Positions 17,567-25,591 of a DNA stretch of 64,000 bases are shown in pieces. Below the pieces are notes generated by a model that ran no database searches, was not told the origin of the DNA, and saw nothing but the letters and a program-made list of their open reading frames with translations. Positions within the stretch are counted from its first letter, which is position 1, and each line of letters starts with the position of its first letter. The position numbers were made by a program, and so were the translations under genes. This DNA is from Paracoccaceae bacterium (GTDB lineage: Bacteria > Pseudomonadota > Alphaproteobacteria > Rhodobacterales > Rhodobacteraceae): the NCBI GenBank assembly GCA_021741245.1, contig JAIOYF010000001.1:310001-374000 (forward strand), in the 5' to 3' direction.

Positions 17567-18426
17567 CGTTTTGCGGCACTGGCGCGTGCCGCCAGTGCCG
17601 CCCCGCTGGTGATCAACAGGGCCGCGATCAAAATCGTGGACGATGCTTGTGTGTTCCCTGCGGCAACAAGGGCAAGCGTGGACAGCAATGGTGCCGCATA
17701 GGACGCCACGCCCAGAAACTGGATATCGCCGCGCTTCATGCCGATATCCCAAGTGAAAAACGCAGCCCCAACCGGCCCGATCCCAAGGGCAAGGATGGAA
17801 ATCCAACCCCAGCTTGTATCCGGCCAAACCGTCTTTTCCATCGCCAGATGCGCGAGACCCGCAAGAATGGATGTTGCGATGCAAAAGACCGTGACGCTTT
17901 CGGTAGGAACATTGCCCAGTTTGCGGGACAAAACGGAATAGGTCGCCCACGTGATTGCGCAGCCAAAGGCCAGAACCATCCCCCAGACCGATCCATCCGC
18001 CCCGTCATCCTGACGTGCCAGAACGATCAGCGCGGCCCCCGCAAATGCAATCAAGGCCCCGGCGATATGCATCGGCCCCAAACGCTCGCCGGGCAAGAGC
18101 CCCGACAAAAGCACGATGAACAAGGGCCAGAGATATGCGATCAACCCGGTTTCCGCCGTAGGCGACAGGCGAAAGGCTGTGAAATATAGAAAATGGTATC
18201 CAAACAGGCCCAGAGTGCCAAAGGCATAGACCTTCCACCCGACCCTGCGCAGCACACCAAACCCTGAACGCGTGGTCCAGATCAGGCCAATCCCCCCACC
18301 GATGCCAAAACAAATCGCGTTAAGCTGTAGCGGCGGCACGGGGGCTGAGCCGATGGTCAACAAGGCAAGCAGCGCCCACATCAAAATGGCAGAGGTCCCG
18401 ATCCATGTCGCTTTGCCCCGTGTCAC
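17563..18426 (-). CDS. EamA-type drug/metabolite transporter, YddG-like
   Basis: A 287-residue membrane protein with ten hydrophobic segments in two EamA halves. LSPTAETGLIAYLWPLFIVL in the first half and GMKRGDIQFLGVASYAAPLL in the second resemble the YddG aromatic amino acid/metabolite exporters. The substrate is not predictable here. It is convergent with DUF465 and divergent from the 48-residue RSP_7527-like gene. Confidence 0.9.
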   Translation of the reverse strand: MTRGKATWIGTSAILMWALLALLTIGSAPVPPLQLNAICFGIGGGIGLIWTTRSGFGVLRRVGWKVYAFGTLGLFGYHFLYFTAFRLSPTAETGLIAYLWPLFIVLLSGLLPGERLGPMHIAGALIAFAGAALIVLARQDDGADGSVWGMVLAFGCAITWATYSVLSRKLGNVPTESVTVFCIATSILAGLAHLAMEKTVWPDTSWGWISILALGIGPVGAAFFTWDIGMKRGDIQFLGVASYAAPLLSTLALVAAGNTQASSTILIAALLITSGAALAARASAAKR

Positions 18427-18605
18427 GTCAATCCCCCGCTATCTGCGGGCACCAGAAGCCAAGTCCCCTGCCGCGTCAAGCCTTGGATGCCATGCACTAT
18501 CCGGGACGCCGCAATGCGGCTTTGGCATGGCCCCATGTCTTGCAAGTAACGGGAATATAGCCCATTTTCAAAAGCAGGGAGGATGTATCCGTAAGGAGAG
18601 TCCAA

Positions 18606-18752
18606 ATGATTGACCGTAGTTTCCTCGTCGACCACGAAGAAATTCTGCGCTTGGCTCGTCAGGAGCGTGCCCAAGCGATCCGCGACATGATGAAATCCAT
18701 CTCGGATTTCGTGATGCGCCGCAAAGCGTCAACCGGCGCTGCGACCGTCTAA
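18606..18752 (+). CDS. RSP_7527-like 48-residue conserved protein
   Basis: A short basic helical protein (MIDRSFLVDHEEILRLARQE, then RAQAIRDMMKSISDFVMRRK) similar to the small RSP_7527 family found in Rhodobacter relatives. Its pattern of Arg/Lys-rich helices recalls DUF1127-type proteins. GGAG lies 7 bases upstream of the ATG. It stands alone, with an intrinsic terminator 3 bases after its stop, so it is a monocistronic small gene, possibly abundantly expressed. Confidence 0.8.
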   Translation: MIDRSFLVDHEEILRLARQERAQAIRDMMKSISDFVMRRKASTGAATV

Positions 18753-18755
18753 AAG

Positions 18756-18785
18756 AAAAGGGCCGCCCCATCGGGACGGCCCTTT
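18756..18785. terminator. Bidirectional terminator between the RSP_7527-like gene and phbB
   Basis: GGGCCGCCC... pairs with ...GGGACGGCCC around a short AT-containing loop, preceded by an A-rich run and followed by TTTCT. It serves the small gene on the plus strand and phbB on the minus strand. Confidence 0.85.
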
Positions 18786-18803
18786 CTCTATATTGGTGTG
18801 GCG

Positions 18804-19529
18804 TTAGACGACGAACTGTCCGCCATTCGCGCTGATGGTCGATCCGGTGATGAAACCTGCGTCATCGCTGGCAAGGAACACCACGCAACGCGCGATTTCT
18901 TCGGGTTCGCCCAAGCGGCCCACGGGAATAAGTGGAATGATCCGCTCGTTCAGCACCTTTTCATCAATGGCCCGCACCATTTCCGTGCCGATATAGCCGG
19001 GGCAAATGGCGTTTACCGTGATGCCGGCGCGCGCGCCCTCTTGGGCCAGCGCCTTGGTAAAGCCCAGATCGCCGGATTTCGCGGCGGAATAGTTGGCTTG
19101 CCCCGCCTGACCCTTTTGCCCGTTGATTGAGCTGATGTTGACCACGCGGCCAAATTTGCGGTCGCGCATCCCTGTCCACAGCGGATGGGTCATGTTGAAC
19201 AGACCGGTAAGGTTAGTATCGATGACCTCTTTCCACTGTTGTGGCGTCATCTTGTGGAACATTGAATCCCGTGTGATGCCGGCGTTGTTCACCAAAACAT
19301 CGATGGGCCCAATCTCGGCCTCTACCTTTGCGATGCCCTCTTTGCATGCGTCATAATCCGCGACCGACCATTTATAGGTCGGGATCCCGGTCGCTGCCGT
19401 AAAGGCGGCGGCCGCCTCGTCATTACCGGCATAGTTCGCGGCAACCTTGTAGCCAGCAGCCTTTAGCGCCACCGATATAGCCGCGCCAATGCCGCGCGAT
19501 CCCCCTGTTACCAATGCAACCCGAGCCAT
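18804..19529 (-). CDS. phbB: Acetoacetyl-CoA reductase
   Basis: NADPH-dependent reduction of acetoacetyl-CoA to (R)-3-hydroxybutyryl-CoA, the second step of polyhydroxybutyrate synthesis. The 241-residue SDR has the cofactor loop ALVTGGSRGIGAAIS, NNAG at NAGITRDSMFHKMTPQQW, catalytic Ser (VVNISSINGQKGQAGQ) and Tyr-Lys (NYSAAKSG), and PhbB-specific text throughout. It lies 110 bases downstream of phaA, separated by a strong hairpin. Confidence 0.97.
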   Translation of the reverse strand: MARVALVTGGSRGIGAAISVALKAAGYKVAANYAGNDEAAAAFTAATGIPTYKWSVADYDACKEGIAKVEAEIGPIDVLVNNAGITRDSMFHKMTPQQWKEVIDTNLTGLFNMTHPLWTGMRDRKFGRVVNISSINGQKGQAGQANYSAAKSGDLGFTKALAQEGARAGITVNAICPGYIGTEMVRAIDEKVLNERIIPLIPVGRLGEPEEIARCVVFLASDDAGFITGSTISANGGQFVV

Positions 19530-19584
19530 CGTGTCCCTCCTCCAGTTTTGAGACGTGTTTGAAATCTTTGATATCGTTAAGGTT

Positions 19585-19613
19585 AGGGGCGCGCAAGATT
19601 ATTGCGCGCCCCT
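19585..19613. promoter_or_regulatory. 12-bp GC hairpin between phaA and phbB
   Basis: AGGGGCGCGCAA (19585-19596) and TTGCGCGCCCCT (19602-19613) form a perfect 12-bp stem with a 5-base loop. No T-run follows in the phaA direction. It could attenuate readthrough, protect the upstream phaA mRNA from exonucleases, or be a protein site: its core 17 bases recur with one change upstream of phaA (20896-20912). Confidence 0.65.
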
Positions 19614-19639
19614 ATGCCTATTCAATGTGCCGGATGGAA

Positions 19640-20815
19640 TCAGGCGCGCTCAAGGCACATCGCGACACCCATGCCACCGCCGATGCACAGCGTGGCCAGA
19701 CCTTTTTTCGATCCGCGGCGGCCCATCTCGAACAACAGCGTGTTCAGGATGCGCGCGCCCGAGGCACCGATCGGGTGGCCAATCGCAATGGCCCCGCCGT
19801 TGACGTTCACAATCGCCGGATCCCAGCCCATGTCCTTGTTGACAGCGCAGGCTTGGGCGGCGAAAGCCTCGTTCGCCTCCACCAGATCCAGATCGCCGAC
19901 CTTCCAGCCCGCTTTGGCAAGGGCCTTGCGGCTGGCGTGGATTGGGCCAACGCCCATGATCGACGGATCAAGCCCGGCGGTGGAATAGCTTGCAATCCGT
20001 GCCAAGGGTGTCAGACCACGCTTTGCAGCCTCCTCCTCGGACATCAAGACAACCGCCGCCGCCCCGTCGTTCAGGCCGCTGGCATTGGCCGCCGTGACAG
20101 AGCCGTCCTTGGCAAAGGCCGGGCGCAGTTTTTGCATCGACTCAAGCGTCGCGCCGTGGCGGATATACTCATCCGCATCCACAGTCACATCGCCTTTGCG
20201 GGTCTTGATGGTGAATGCGATGATTTCATCGGCAAACTTTCCGGCCTTTTGCGCGGCTTCGGCCTTGTTCTGGCTGGCCAAGGCGAACTCATCTTGCATC
20301 TCGCGGCTGATTTGCCACTGGTTGGCCACGTTTTCAGCCGTTTGGCCCATGTGATAGCCGTTGAAGGCATCCCACAACCCGTCTTTGATCATCGAGTCGA
20401 TGAAGTTCAGGTCACCCATCTTTTGCCCTGCACGCAGATGCGCGACATGGGGGGAAAGTGACATGTTTTCTTGGCCACCGGCGACAACAATCCGGGCGTC
20501 GCCCAGTTGCACATTCTGTGCGCCCAACGCAACCGCACGCAGGCCCGAGCCGCAAACCTGATTGAGCGACCAAGCAGAGGCTTCTTTGGCGAGGCCCGCC
20601 TTGATATGCGCCTGACGTGCCGGGTTCTGCCCCTGACCTGCTGTCAGAACCTGACCAAGGATGGTTTCCTCAACCTCGGCCTTGTCAATTCCGGCACGTG
20701 CGACCACGGCTTCGATCACGGCAGCACCAAGATCATGGGCTGGGGTATTGGCGAAAGCGCCATTGAAACTGCCTACGGCGGTCCGTCCGGCGGCGACGAT
20801 TACGACATTGGTCAT
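19640..20815 (-). CDS. phaA: Acetyl-CoA C-acetyltransferase (beta-ketothiolase)
   Basis: Condenses two acetyl-CoA to acetoacetyl-CoA for polyhydroxybutyrate synthesis. The 391-residue thiolase has nucleophilic Cys88 in [17 protein letters not shown], His in [14 protein letters not shown], and the second Cys in [11 protein letters not shown]. The ATG at 20815 has AAGGGAG upstream and matches the family start [17 protein letters not shown]. It is transcribed toward phbB. No synthase (phaC) is in the window. Confidence 0.97.
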   Translation of the reverse strand: MTNVVIVAAGRTAVGSFNGAFANTPAHDLGAAVIEAVVARAGIDKAEVEETILGQVLTAGQGQNPARQAHIKAGLAKEASAWSLNQVCGSGLRAVALGAQNVQLGDARIVVAGGQENMSLSPHVAHLRAGQKMGDLNFIDSMIKDGLWDAFNGYHMGQTAENVANQWQISREMQDEFALASQNKAEAAQKAGKFADEIIAFTIKTRKGDVTVDADEYIRHGATLESMQKLRPAFAKDGSVTAANASGLNDGAAAVVLMSEEEAAKRGLTPLARIASYSTAGLDPSIMGVGPIHASRKALAKAGWKVGDLDLVEANEAFAAQACAVNKDMGWDPAIVNVNGGAIAIGHPIGASGARILNTLLFEMGRRGSKKGLATLCIGGGMGVAMCLERA

Positions 20816-20895
20816 CTGGTTCACTCCCTTGGCCAAGCTGAGAGGGGTAAAGCCACCCCACCCGTCCCCACCGACCTATGACTCTCTCGTGCAAA

Positions 20896-20912
20896 GCGCA
20901 AGATTCTTGCGC
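20896..20912. promoter_or_regulatory. 17-bp palindrome upstream of phaA
   Basis: GCGCAAGATTCTTGCGC is a near-perfect inverted repeat about 80 bases upstream of the phaA ATG. It differs at one central base from the core of the phaA-phbB hairpin (GCGCAAGATTATTGCGC, 19591-19607). The repetition at both ends of phaA suggests an operator, possibly for a PHB regulator; this is inference. Confidence 0.5.
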
Positions 20913-20940
20913 AGCGCCAGCATTGCGAAACTGGATTGAT

Positions 20941-21777
20941 CTAGGCGCTTTTGCGCGCTTGGGGCTGCATCCACTCCGGGCTGACCGTCGGGGCGCCAAA
21001 CAAGAACCCCTGCAAACAATCCACCCCGAGGGCCTGAAGGAATGTCGCATCGGCAAGGGTTTCAACAGATTCAGCCACACACATCATGTCAAATTGTTTG
21101 CCAATCGCGAGTAAGGCAGCGGTTACGACCTGATTGTCACGATCCGCATGGATGTTGCGAATGAATTGCCCGTCGATTTTCAGAATATCGAAGTAGAAAT
21201 CGCGGAAATACCGGATTGCGGTAAACCCTGCGCCGAAATCATCCATGGCAAAGGCGATTCCCTCGCGCTGCCACTGATCCATGAAGGCAATCACGATCTC
21301 GGGCACCAACATGGCCGAGCTTTCGGTAATTTCCAGAATCAGACGTTCCCCCACGCCGGGAAATTCCCGCAATCCCTGTCGTAAGGTGCGGGTCCATTTC
21401 GGATAGCCGATGGAGCGGGCGGACATATTGATCGAAAGGCGGATCGCGGGGTTTTGCGCAAGGCAGCGCAAACCCATGGCAAGCGCCGCGCAATCAATTT
21501 CCCGCCCGATTTCATGGGCTTCGACGGCGTCGATGAAATCGCGGGCAGGTATGACGCGACCCGAGGGGTCAAGCACGCGCATCAACCCCTCATAAAAGCC
21601 GATCCTTTCGGTATCTGCGGACAAGACCACAGGTTGATAGGCAAGGCGCAGGCGTCTTGTTTGCACCGCGTCATGCACCATGGCGATGGTCTGACGATCC
21701 CCTTGGGAAATGGCATAGGAAAGCGGGCTGACCTCATCCCGTGTAATATCCTGAAAAGATGTGCGTTTCTGAGTCAT
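20941..21777 (-). CDS. EAL domain protein, putative c-di-GMP phosphodiesterase
   Basis: A stand-alone 278-residue EAL domain protein with a short N-terminal region, no membrane helix and no GGDEF domain. The catalytic set appears intact: GFYEGLMRVL (ExLxR), INMSARSIG (Asn), EITESSA (Glu), MDDFGAGFTAIR (Asp-Asp), DILKIDGQFIR (Lys), VAESVET (Glu, in place of the common AEGVE) and QGFLFGAP. c-di-GMP hydrolysis is therefore likely. It ends 126 bases before the phaA start and is divergent from tag. Confidence 0.92.
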   Translation of the reverse strand: MTQKRTSFQDITRDEVSPLSYAISQGDRQTIAMVHDAVQTRRLRLAYQPVVLSADTERIGFYEGLMRVLDPSGRVIPARDFIDAVEAHEIGREIDCAALAMGLRCLAQNPAIRLSINMSARSIGYPKWTRTLRQGLREFPGVGERLILEITESSAMLVPEIVIAFMDQWQREGIAFAMDDFGAGFTAIRYFRDFYFDILKIDGQFIRNIHADRDNQVVTAALLAIGKQFDMMCVAESVETLADATFLQALGVDCLQGFLFGAPTVSPEWMQPQARKSA

Positions 21778-21902
21778 CTTGCGCCCTGTTCACCCCTTAG
21801 CCGTCTGGCCAGAATGTGGCCACAAGAGTTAAGCTTGCATGAAGTTTCGCATTTTGTTCCAATTGGAATCACAATGCATGCAGAGCGGGTGGGACGGGAC
21901 AT

Positions 21903-22478
21903 ATGGCGGCAGCGGAACGATGCGCTTGGTGCGGGACTGAGAAAATTTATGTGGACTATCATGATAATGAGTGGGGCGTTCCGGAATGGGATGGGCGCGC
22001 GCTGTGGGAAAAACTTGTCCTAGACGGGTTTCAAGCGGGGTTAAGCTGGATCACCATCTTGAAAAAGCGTGAGGCTTTTCGTGCGGCATTTGAAGGATTT
22101 CATCCCCTCACAATTGCAAACTGGGAGGAGGCAGATGTGCAGCACCTGCTGGCAAACCCCGGAATCGTGCGCCACCGGGGCAAGATAGAGGGGGCCATAA
22201 AATCCGCCCGCGCCTATCTAGCCATCGAGGAAAGAGCAGGATTTTCGGATTTCATCTGGGGGTTTCAGGATGGGCAGGTCATTCAGAACCGCTTTGCCAG
22301 CATGGCCGAAGTGCCCACCCAAACCCCCACATCACAGGCGATGTCAAAGGCGCTGAAAGAGGCGGGCTTTACCTTTTGCGGGCCGACCATCGTCTATGCC
22401 TTTATGCAGGCCACAGGGATGGTCAACGACCACATGGTGACCTGTCCGGCACATGGCCGGGTGGCTGCACTGGGCTGA
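21903..22478 (+). CDS. tag: DNA-3-methyladenine glycosylase I
   Basis: Excises 3-methyladenine from alkylated DNA. The 191-residue HhH-GPD protein has the zinc-site pieces RCAWCG near the N-terminus with DYHDNEWGVP following, and NDHMVTCPAH at the C-terminus. The base-pocket region GFQAGLSWITILKKREAFR is typical of Tag. Length is typical. The regulatory region is the 125-base divergent gap to the EAL gene. Confidence 0.96.
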   Translation: MAAAERCAWCGTEKIYVDYHDNEWGVPEWDGRALWEKLVLDGFQAGLSWITILKKREAFRAAFEGFHPLTIANWEEADVQHLLANPGIVRHRGKIEGAIKSARAYLAIEERAGFSDFIWGFQDGQVIQNRFASMAEVPTQTPTSQAMSKALKEAGFTFCGPTIVYAFMQATGMVNDHMVTCPAHGRVAALG

Positions 22479-22875
22479 GGGGCCGCGACAAGGGCGTGCA
22501 ATCCCCACCTTTGCCGTGTTTTTGGTGAGGGCACGGGCTTTGCCGATGTGGTTGGCTGCATTGGGATCGACGAAGATGACGCCTATGCGCCGTGGGGCCA
22601 GTTGGGGACTTGGGGCCTAAAACGGGCAGGTCTGCGCGTAAACGGCATTGTTTTTGGCTTGGACCCACATCTCAAACGTCTTGCCATGGTTGGAGCAGAT
22701 GATCGTTGCCAACCGGTAATCTCGGATCAACGAGCGCAGATACGCTCTTGCCACCCGCGCCGGGGTGCTTTCTTGGGCAAAGTTTTTTGGCCGGATGGCC
22801 GCCCAAGAGAAATATGGAGTCTATTCGGAGAGGTTTTGCTATCCTTTCAGCGAATCGTATTTTGACCCTGAGATT
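22479..22875. other. Gap of about 400 bases with a possible minus-strand gene remnant
   Basis: No recognised gene lies between tag and the caspase-like gene. On the minus strand, 22617-22820 is an open stretch ending in TAG that reads like protein (for example ARVARAYLRSLIRDYRLA and TIICSNHGKTFEMWVQAK, ending NNAVYAQTCPF). It has no ATG near its upstream end; the only usual start is GTG at 22754, giving 45 residues. It may be a small gene or the 3' end of a decayed one. The rest should contain the promoter of the caspase-like gene. Confidence 0.4.
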
Positions 22876-25455
22876 ATGATGTTTCGACTGGTCTTAGCCT
22901 TTGTCATCACGATCTGTGCCGTTCCTGCACTTGCACAAACACGCCATGCCCTTGTCGTCGGCGTCGATATGTATTCCGAACTGCCACAGTTGAACCGCGC
23001 CGGTGCCGATGCCCGCGCCATCGAGGCCACGCTTTCGCAGATCGGGGTGCAGACCACGCTCGTTCTGAACCCGGACCGCCAGACCTTGCTAAAACGGCTT
23101 GACGCTTTTTCCACCAGCCTTGGCAGAGGCGACGAGGCTATCTTCTTTTTCGCGGGTCACGGGATCGAAATGGATGGCCAGAACTACCTTTTGCCCACGG
23201 ATGTTCCTGCGCAGGCGGGGGCACTGACGGTCCGCGAACAGTCGCTGTCCCTGCAAACCGTGATCAGTGCAATTCAGGGCAGCGGTGTCCGGGTCTCGGT
23301 GTTCATCATCGATGCCTGTCGCGACAACCCGTTTCCAAAGGGCACCCGCAGCATTGGCGGCACGCGTGGCCTTGCGCCTGCGCAAGAAACCGAAGGCACC
23401 TTTGTGATGTTCTCGGCAGGCGCTGGGCAAACCGCGCTGGATCGACTTCCGGGCGAGGATGCCAGCCCCAATTCGGTCTTTACCCGCGCCTTGCTGCCGC
23501 GTCTGTCAACGCCCGGCCTCGATCTGCGTCAGACAGCACTTGAGGTGCGCGAGGATGTGCGCCAGATGGCGGCCAAGGCGGGCCATAGCCAATTTCCCGC
23601 GCTGTATGATCAGATGGTGGGCAGCTTCACCCTTGTGCCTGCTGCCGCGATGTCGGCCCCTCCAGAACCTGCCCCTGCTGTCGGGGACCCCTGTACGGCT
23701 GCGCGCACCGACTGGTCGCTGGTCTCCCAAAGCAACAGCGCCGCCGCCTACCGCGCCTTTTTCGAGTTGCACAAGGATTGTCCCCTGATGGCGGCATTGG
23801 CGCAAGAACGGCTTGAGGGGCTGGCAAAAACGCCTGTTGCAGCGTCATCTAGCGCTGCAGCCGCGCCAACGGCCCTTGACCGTCGCGCCCTGGTTGCGTT
23901 CGAAAGTTGCAAAAGCCAGCAGCTAGATGCCAGTCTTGAAGATCTGAGGGCAGGTGGCGATCTTGCAGCGTTGATTGCAGATTGCCGAGAGGCATTGGGG
24001 CTGACGGAAAAGCGGTCAGAAGGCGAGTACTGGCTGGGACGATCGCTTGAAGCGAACGCCCAGATTGAGGATGCCCGCTCTTGGTATCGCTTGTCTGCGG
24101 GCAAGGGGTTCGGCTTGGCGAAGGCATCGCTCCAGCGCCTTGATGCGCTTGCTCCGATCATTGCATCACAACCGGCACCCGCCACCCCGTCAGACAGCGC
24201 CGCGGCCACGGCCTTTGTGCGCTGTGTTGAGGGGGCGGACAAGGATTTTGCCACGCTTGAGGCCATGTCAAAACCGCAACTGGACAGGGTGATCGTGGAT
24301 TGCCGTCAGGCCCTGAACGATTCCCTGAACCGGGTTGAGGCTCAGTTCAAGCTAGCGCTCTCGCTCGATGCCGCAGGGCAAGATCTTGAGGCGGCGAAAT
24401 GGTATCTTGCGGCAGCACAACAGGGCCATGCTCAGGCGATGAACAATCTGGGCCTGATGCTCAAGAACGGCGAAGGCGTCCCGGAAGATGATGTCGAGGC
24501 GGTGAAATGGTTTCGCGCCGCAGCAGACAAGGGAGTCGCCGGGGCGATGAACAGCCTTGGCCGCAGCTATGACGAGGGCGAAGGGGTCGCCGAAGATGAT
24601 GCCCAAGCGGTGGTTTGGTATCGAGCGGCGGCAGAGAAGGGCAACCTGAGTGGAATGCGAAACCTTGGCCTGATGCTCAAGAACGGCGAGGGCGTGGCCG
24701 AGGATGATGTCGAAGCAGTGAAGTGGTTTCGTGCCGCCGCAGAAAAGGGCAGCGTCGAAGCCATGAACAGTCTTGGGCGAAGCTATGACGAGGGCGAAGG
24801 GGTCACCATCGATGATGCCGAAGCGGTTCGGTGGTATCGCGCGGCGGCTGAAAAGGGCAACGCGAGTGCCATGAACAATCTTGGCCTGATGCTCAAGAAC
24901 GGCGAAGGCGTGACCGAAGATGATGTCGAGGCAGTCAGATGGTTTCGACTGGCGGCAGAGAACGGCAACGTAGAGGCGATGAACAGCCTTGGCCGTAGTC
25001 TTGACGAGGGGGAAGGTGTGGCCATCGATGATGTCGAAGCGGTTCGGTGGTATCGCGCGGCGGCAGAGCAGGGAAGCGCCAGTGCGATGAACAACCTTGG
25101 CTGGATGCTTCGATACGGAGAGGGCGTGACCGAGGATGATGTTGAGGCTGCGAAATGGTTTCGTGCGGCGGCCGACCTGGGCAACGCCACTGCGATGAAC
25201 AGCCTTGGCCTGATGTATGCCACCGGTGAGGGCGTTCCGCGCAACCCCTCTGTCGCCTCTGAGGAGATCATCAAGGGCATTAAGAACGGCACCCGTTGGT
25301 TCATCGACAATCACGAAGGCCGGGTCGAACGGGATGTACGGATCGAAATTCAAAAGCGGCTGGCTGAGGAAGGCATTTATGGCGGGCCGATTGATGGCAG
25401 CTTAGGGCCGGGAACCGAGGCCGCGATGGAGGCATTGTTGGCACGGGCGAACTGA
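22876..25455 (+). CDS. Exported caspase-like peptidase with SEL1 repeats and C-terminal peptidoglycan-binding domain
   Basis: An 859-residue protein. A signal peptide (MMFRLVLAFVITICAVPALA) precedes a peptidase C14 caspase-like domain: HALVVGVDMYSELPQLNRAG, His95 in IFFFAGHGIEMDGQNYLLPT and Cys148 in VFIIDACRDNPFP. A linker rich in Ala/Pro and Cys follows. Next come about eight SEL1 repeats (residues ~518-800) that alternate between two versions. The last ~40 residues (IQKRLAEEGIYGGPIDGSLG) match a PGBD-like peptidoglycan-binding fold. All signs point to the periplasm and cell wall. Bacterial caspase homologues cleave after Arg/Lys or basic sites; the target here is unknown. The start at 22876 is chosen for the signal peptide. 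Confidence 0.9.
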   Translation: MMFRLVLAFVITICAVPALAQTRHALVVGVDMYSELPQLNRAGADARAIEATLSQIGVQTTLVLNPDRQTLLKRLDAFSTSLGRGDEAIFFFAGHGIEMDGQNYLLPTDVPAQAGALTVREQSLSLQTVISAIQGSGVRVSVFIIDACRDNPFPKGTRSIGGTRGLAPAQETEGTFVMFSAGAGQTALDRLPGEDASPNSVFTRALLPRLSTPGLDLRQTALEVREDVRQMAAKAGHSQFPALYDQMVGSFTLVPAAAMSAPPEPAPAVGDPCTAARTDWSLVSQSNSAAAYRAFFELHKDCPLMAALAQERLEGLAKTPVAASSSAAAAPTALDRRALVAFESCKSQQLDASLEDLRAGGDLAALIADCREALGLTEKRSEGEYWLGRSLEANAQIEDARSWYRLSAGKGFGLAKASLQRLDALAPIIASQPAPATPSDSAAATAFVRCVEGADKDFATLEAMSKPQLDRVIVDCRQALNDSLNRVEAQFKLALSLDAAGQDLEAAKWYLAAAQQGHAQAMNNLGLMLKNGEGVPEDDVEAVKWFRAAADKGVAGAMNSLGRSYDEGEGVAEDDAQAVVWYRAAAEKGNLSGMRNLGLMLKNGEGVAEDDVEAVKWFRAAAEKGSVEAMNSLGRSYDEGEGVTIDDAEAVRWYRAAAEKGNASAMNNLGLMLKNGEGVTEDDVEAVRWFRLAAENGNVEAMNSLGRSLDEGEGVAIDDVEAVRWYRAAAEQGSASAMNNLGWMLRYGEGVTEDDVEAAKWFRAAADLGNATAMNSLGLMYATGEGVPRNPSVASEEIIKGIKNGTRWFIDNHEGRVERDVRIEIQKRLAEEGIYGGPIDGSLGPGTEAAMEALLARAN
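24427..25182 (+). repeat. Seven 108-bp tandem repeats coding SEL1 units, alternating A-B-A-B-A-B-A
   Basis: Each unit encodes 36 residues. Units 1, 3, 5 and 7 read NLGLMLKNGEGV-like with KWFR or RWFR. Units 2, 4 and 6 read SLGRSYDEGEGV-like with VWYR or RWYR. The real period is therefore 216 bp, implying growth by duplication of a two-unit block. An eighth, diverged unit follows to about 25270. Confidence 0.9.
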
Positions 25456-25591
25456 CGTTCGGATCATCTCAGGCAAGGGCGCTAAGGCTTTGACGCATTC
25501 GTGCGAGGACCATTTCTGGACCGCCATGACTCAATCCTGATCCTAGATCTGGGGCGCACAGCCAAAGACACATCGGCATCGGTCCATCGCG

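Noticed and set aside
19514-20461. 315-codon plus-strand open frame opposite phaA
   Set aside because: Antisense shadow of phaA: no ribosome site, His/Gly/Arg-rich translation, and phaA is complete with all catalytic residues.
24427-25270. Repeat array as CRISPR
   Set aside because: Units are contiguous coding repeats of 108 bp with no spacers; they encode SEL1.
24352-25353. 333-codon minus-strand open frame with internal repeats
   Set aside because: The repeats are the complement of the SEL1 units; the plus-strand protein explains them fully.
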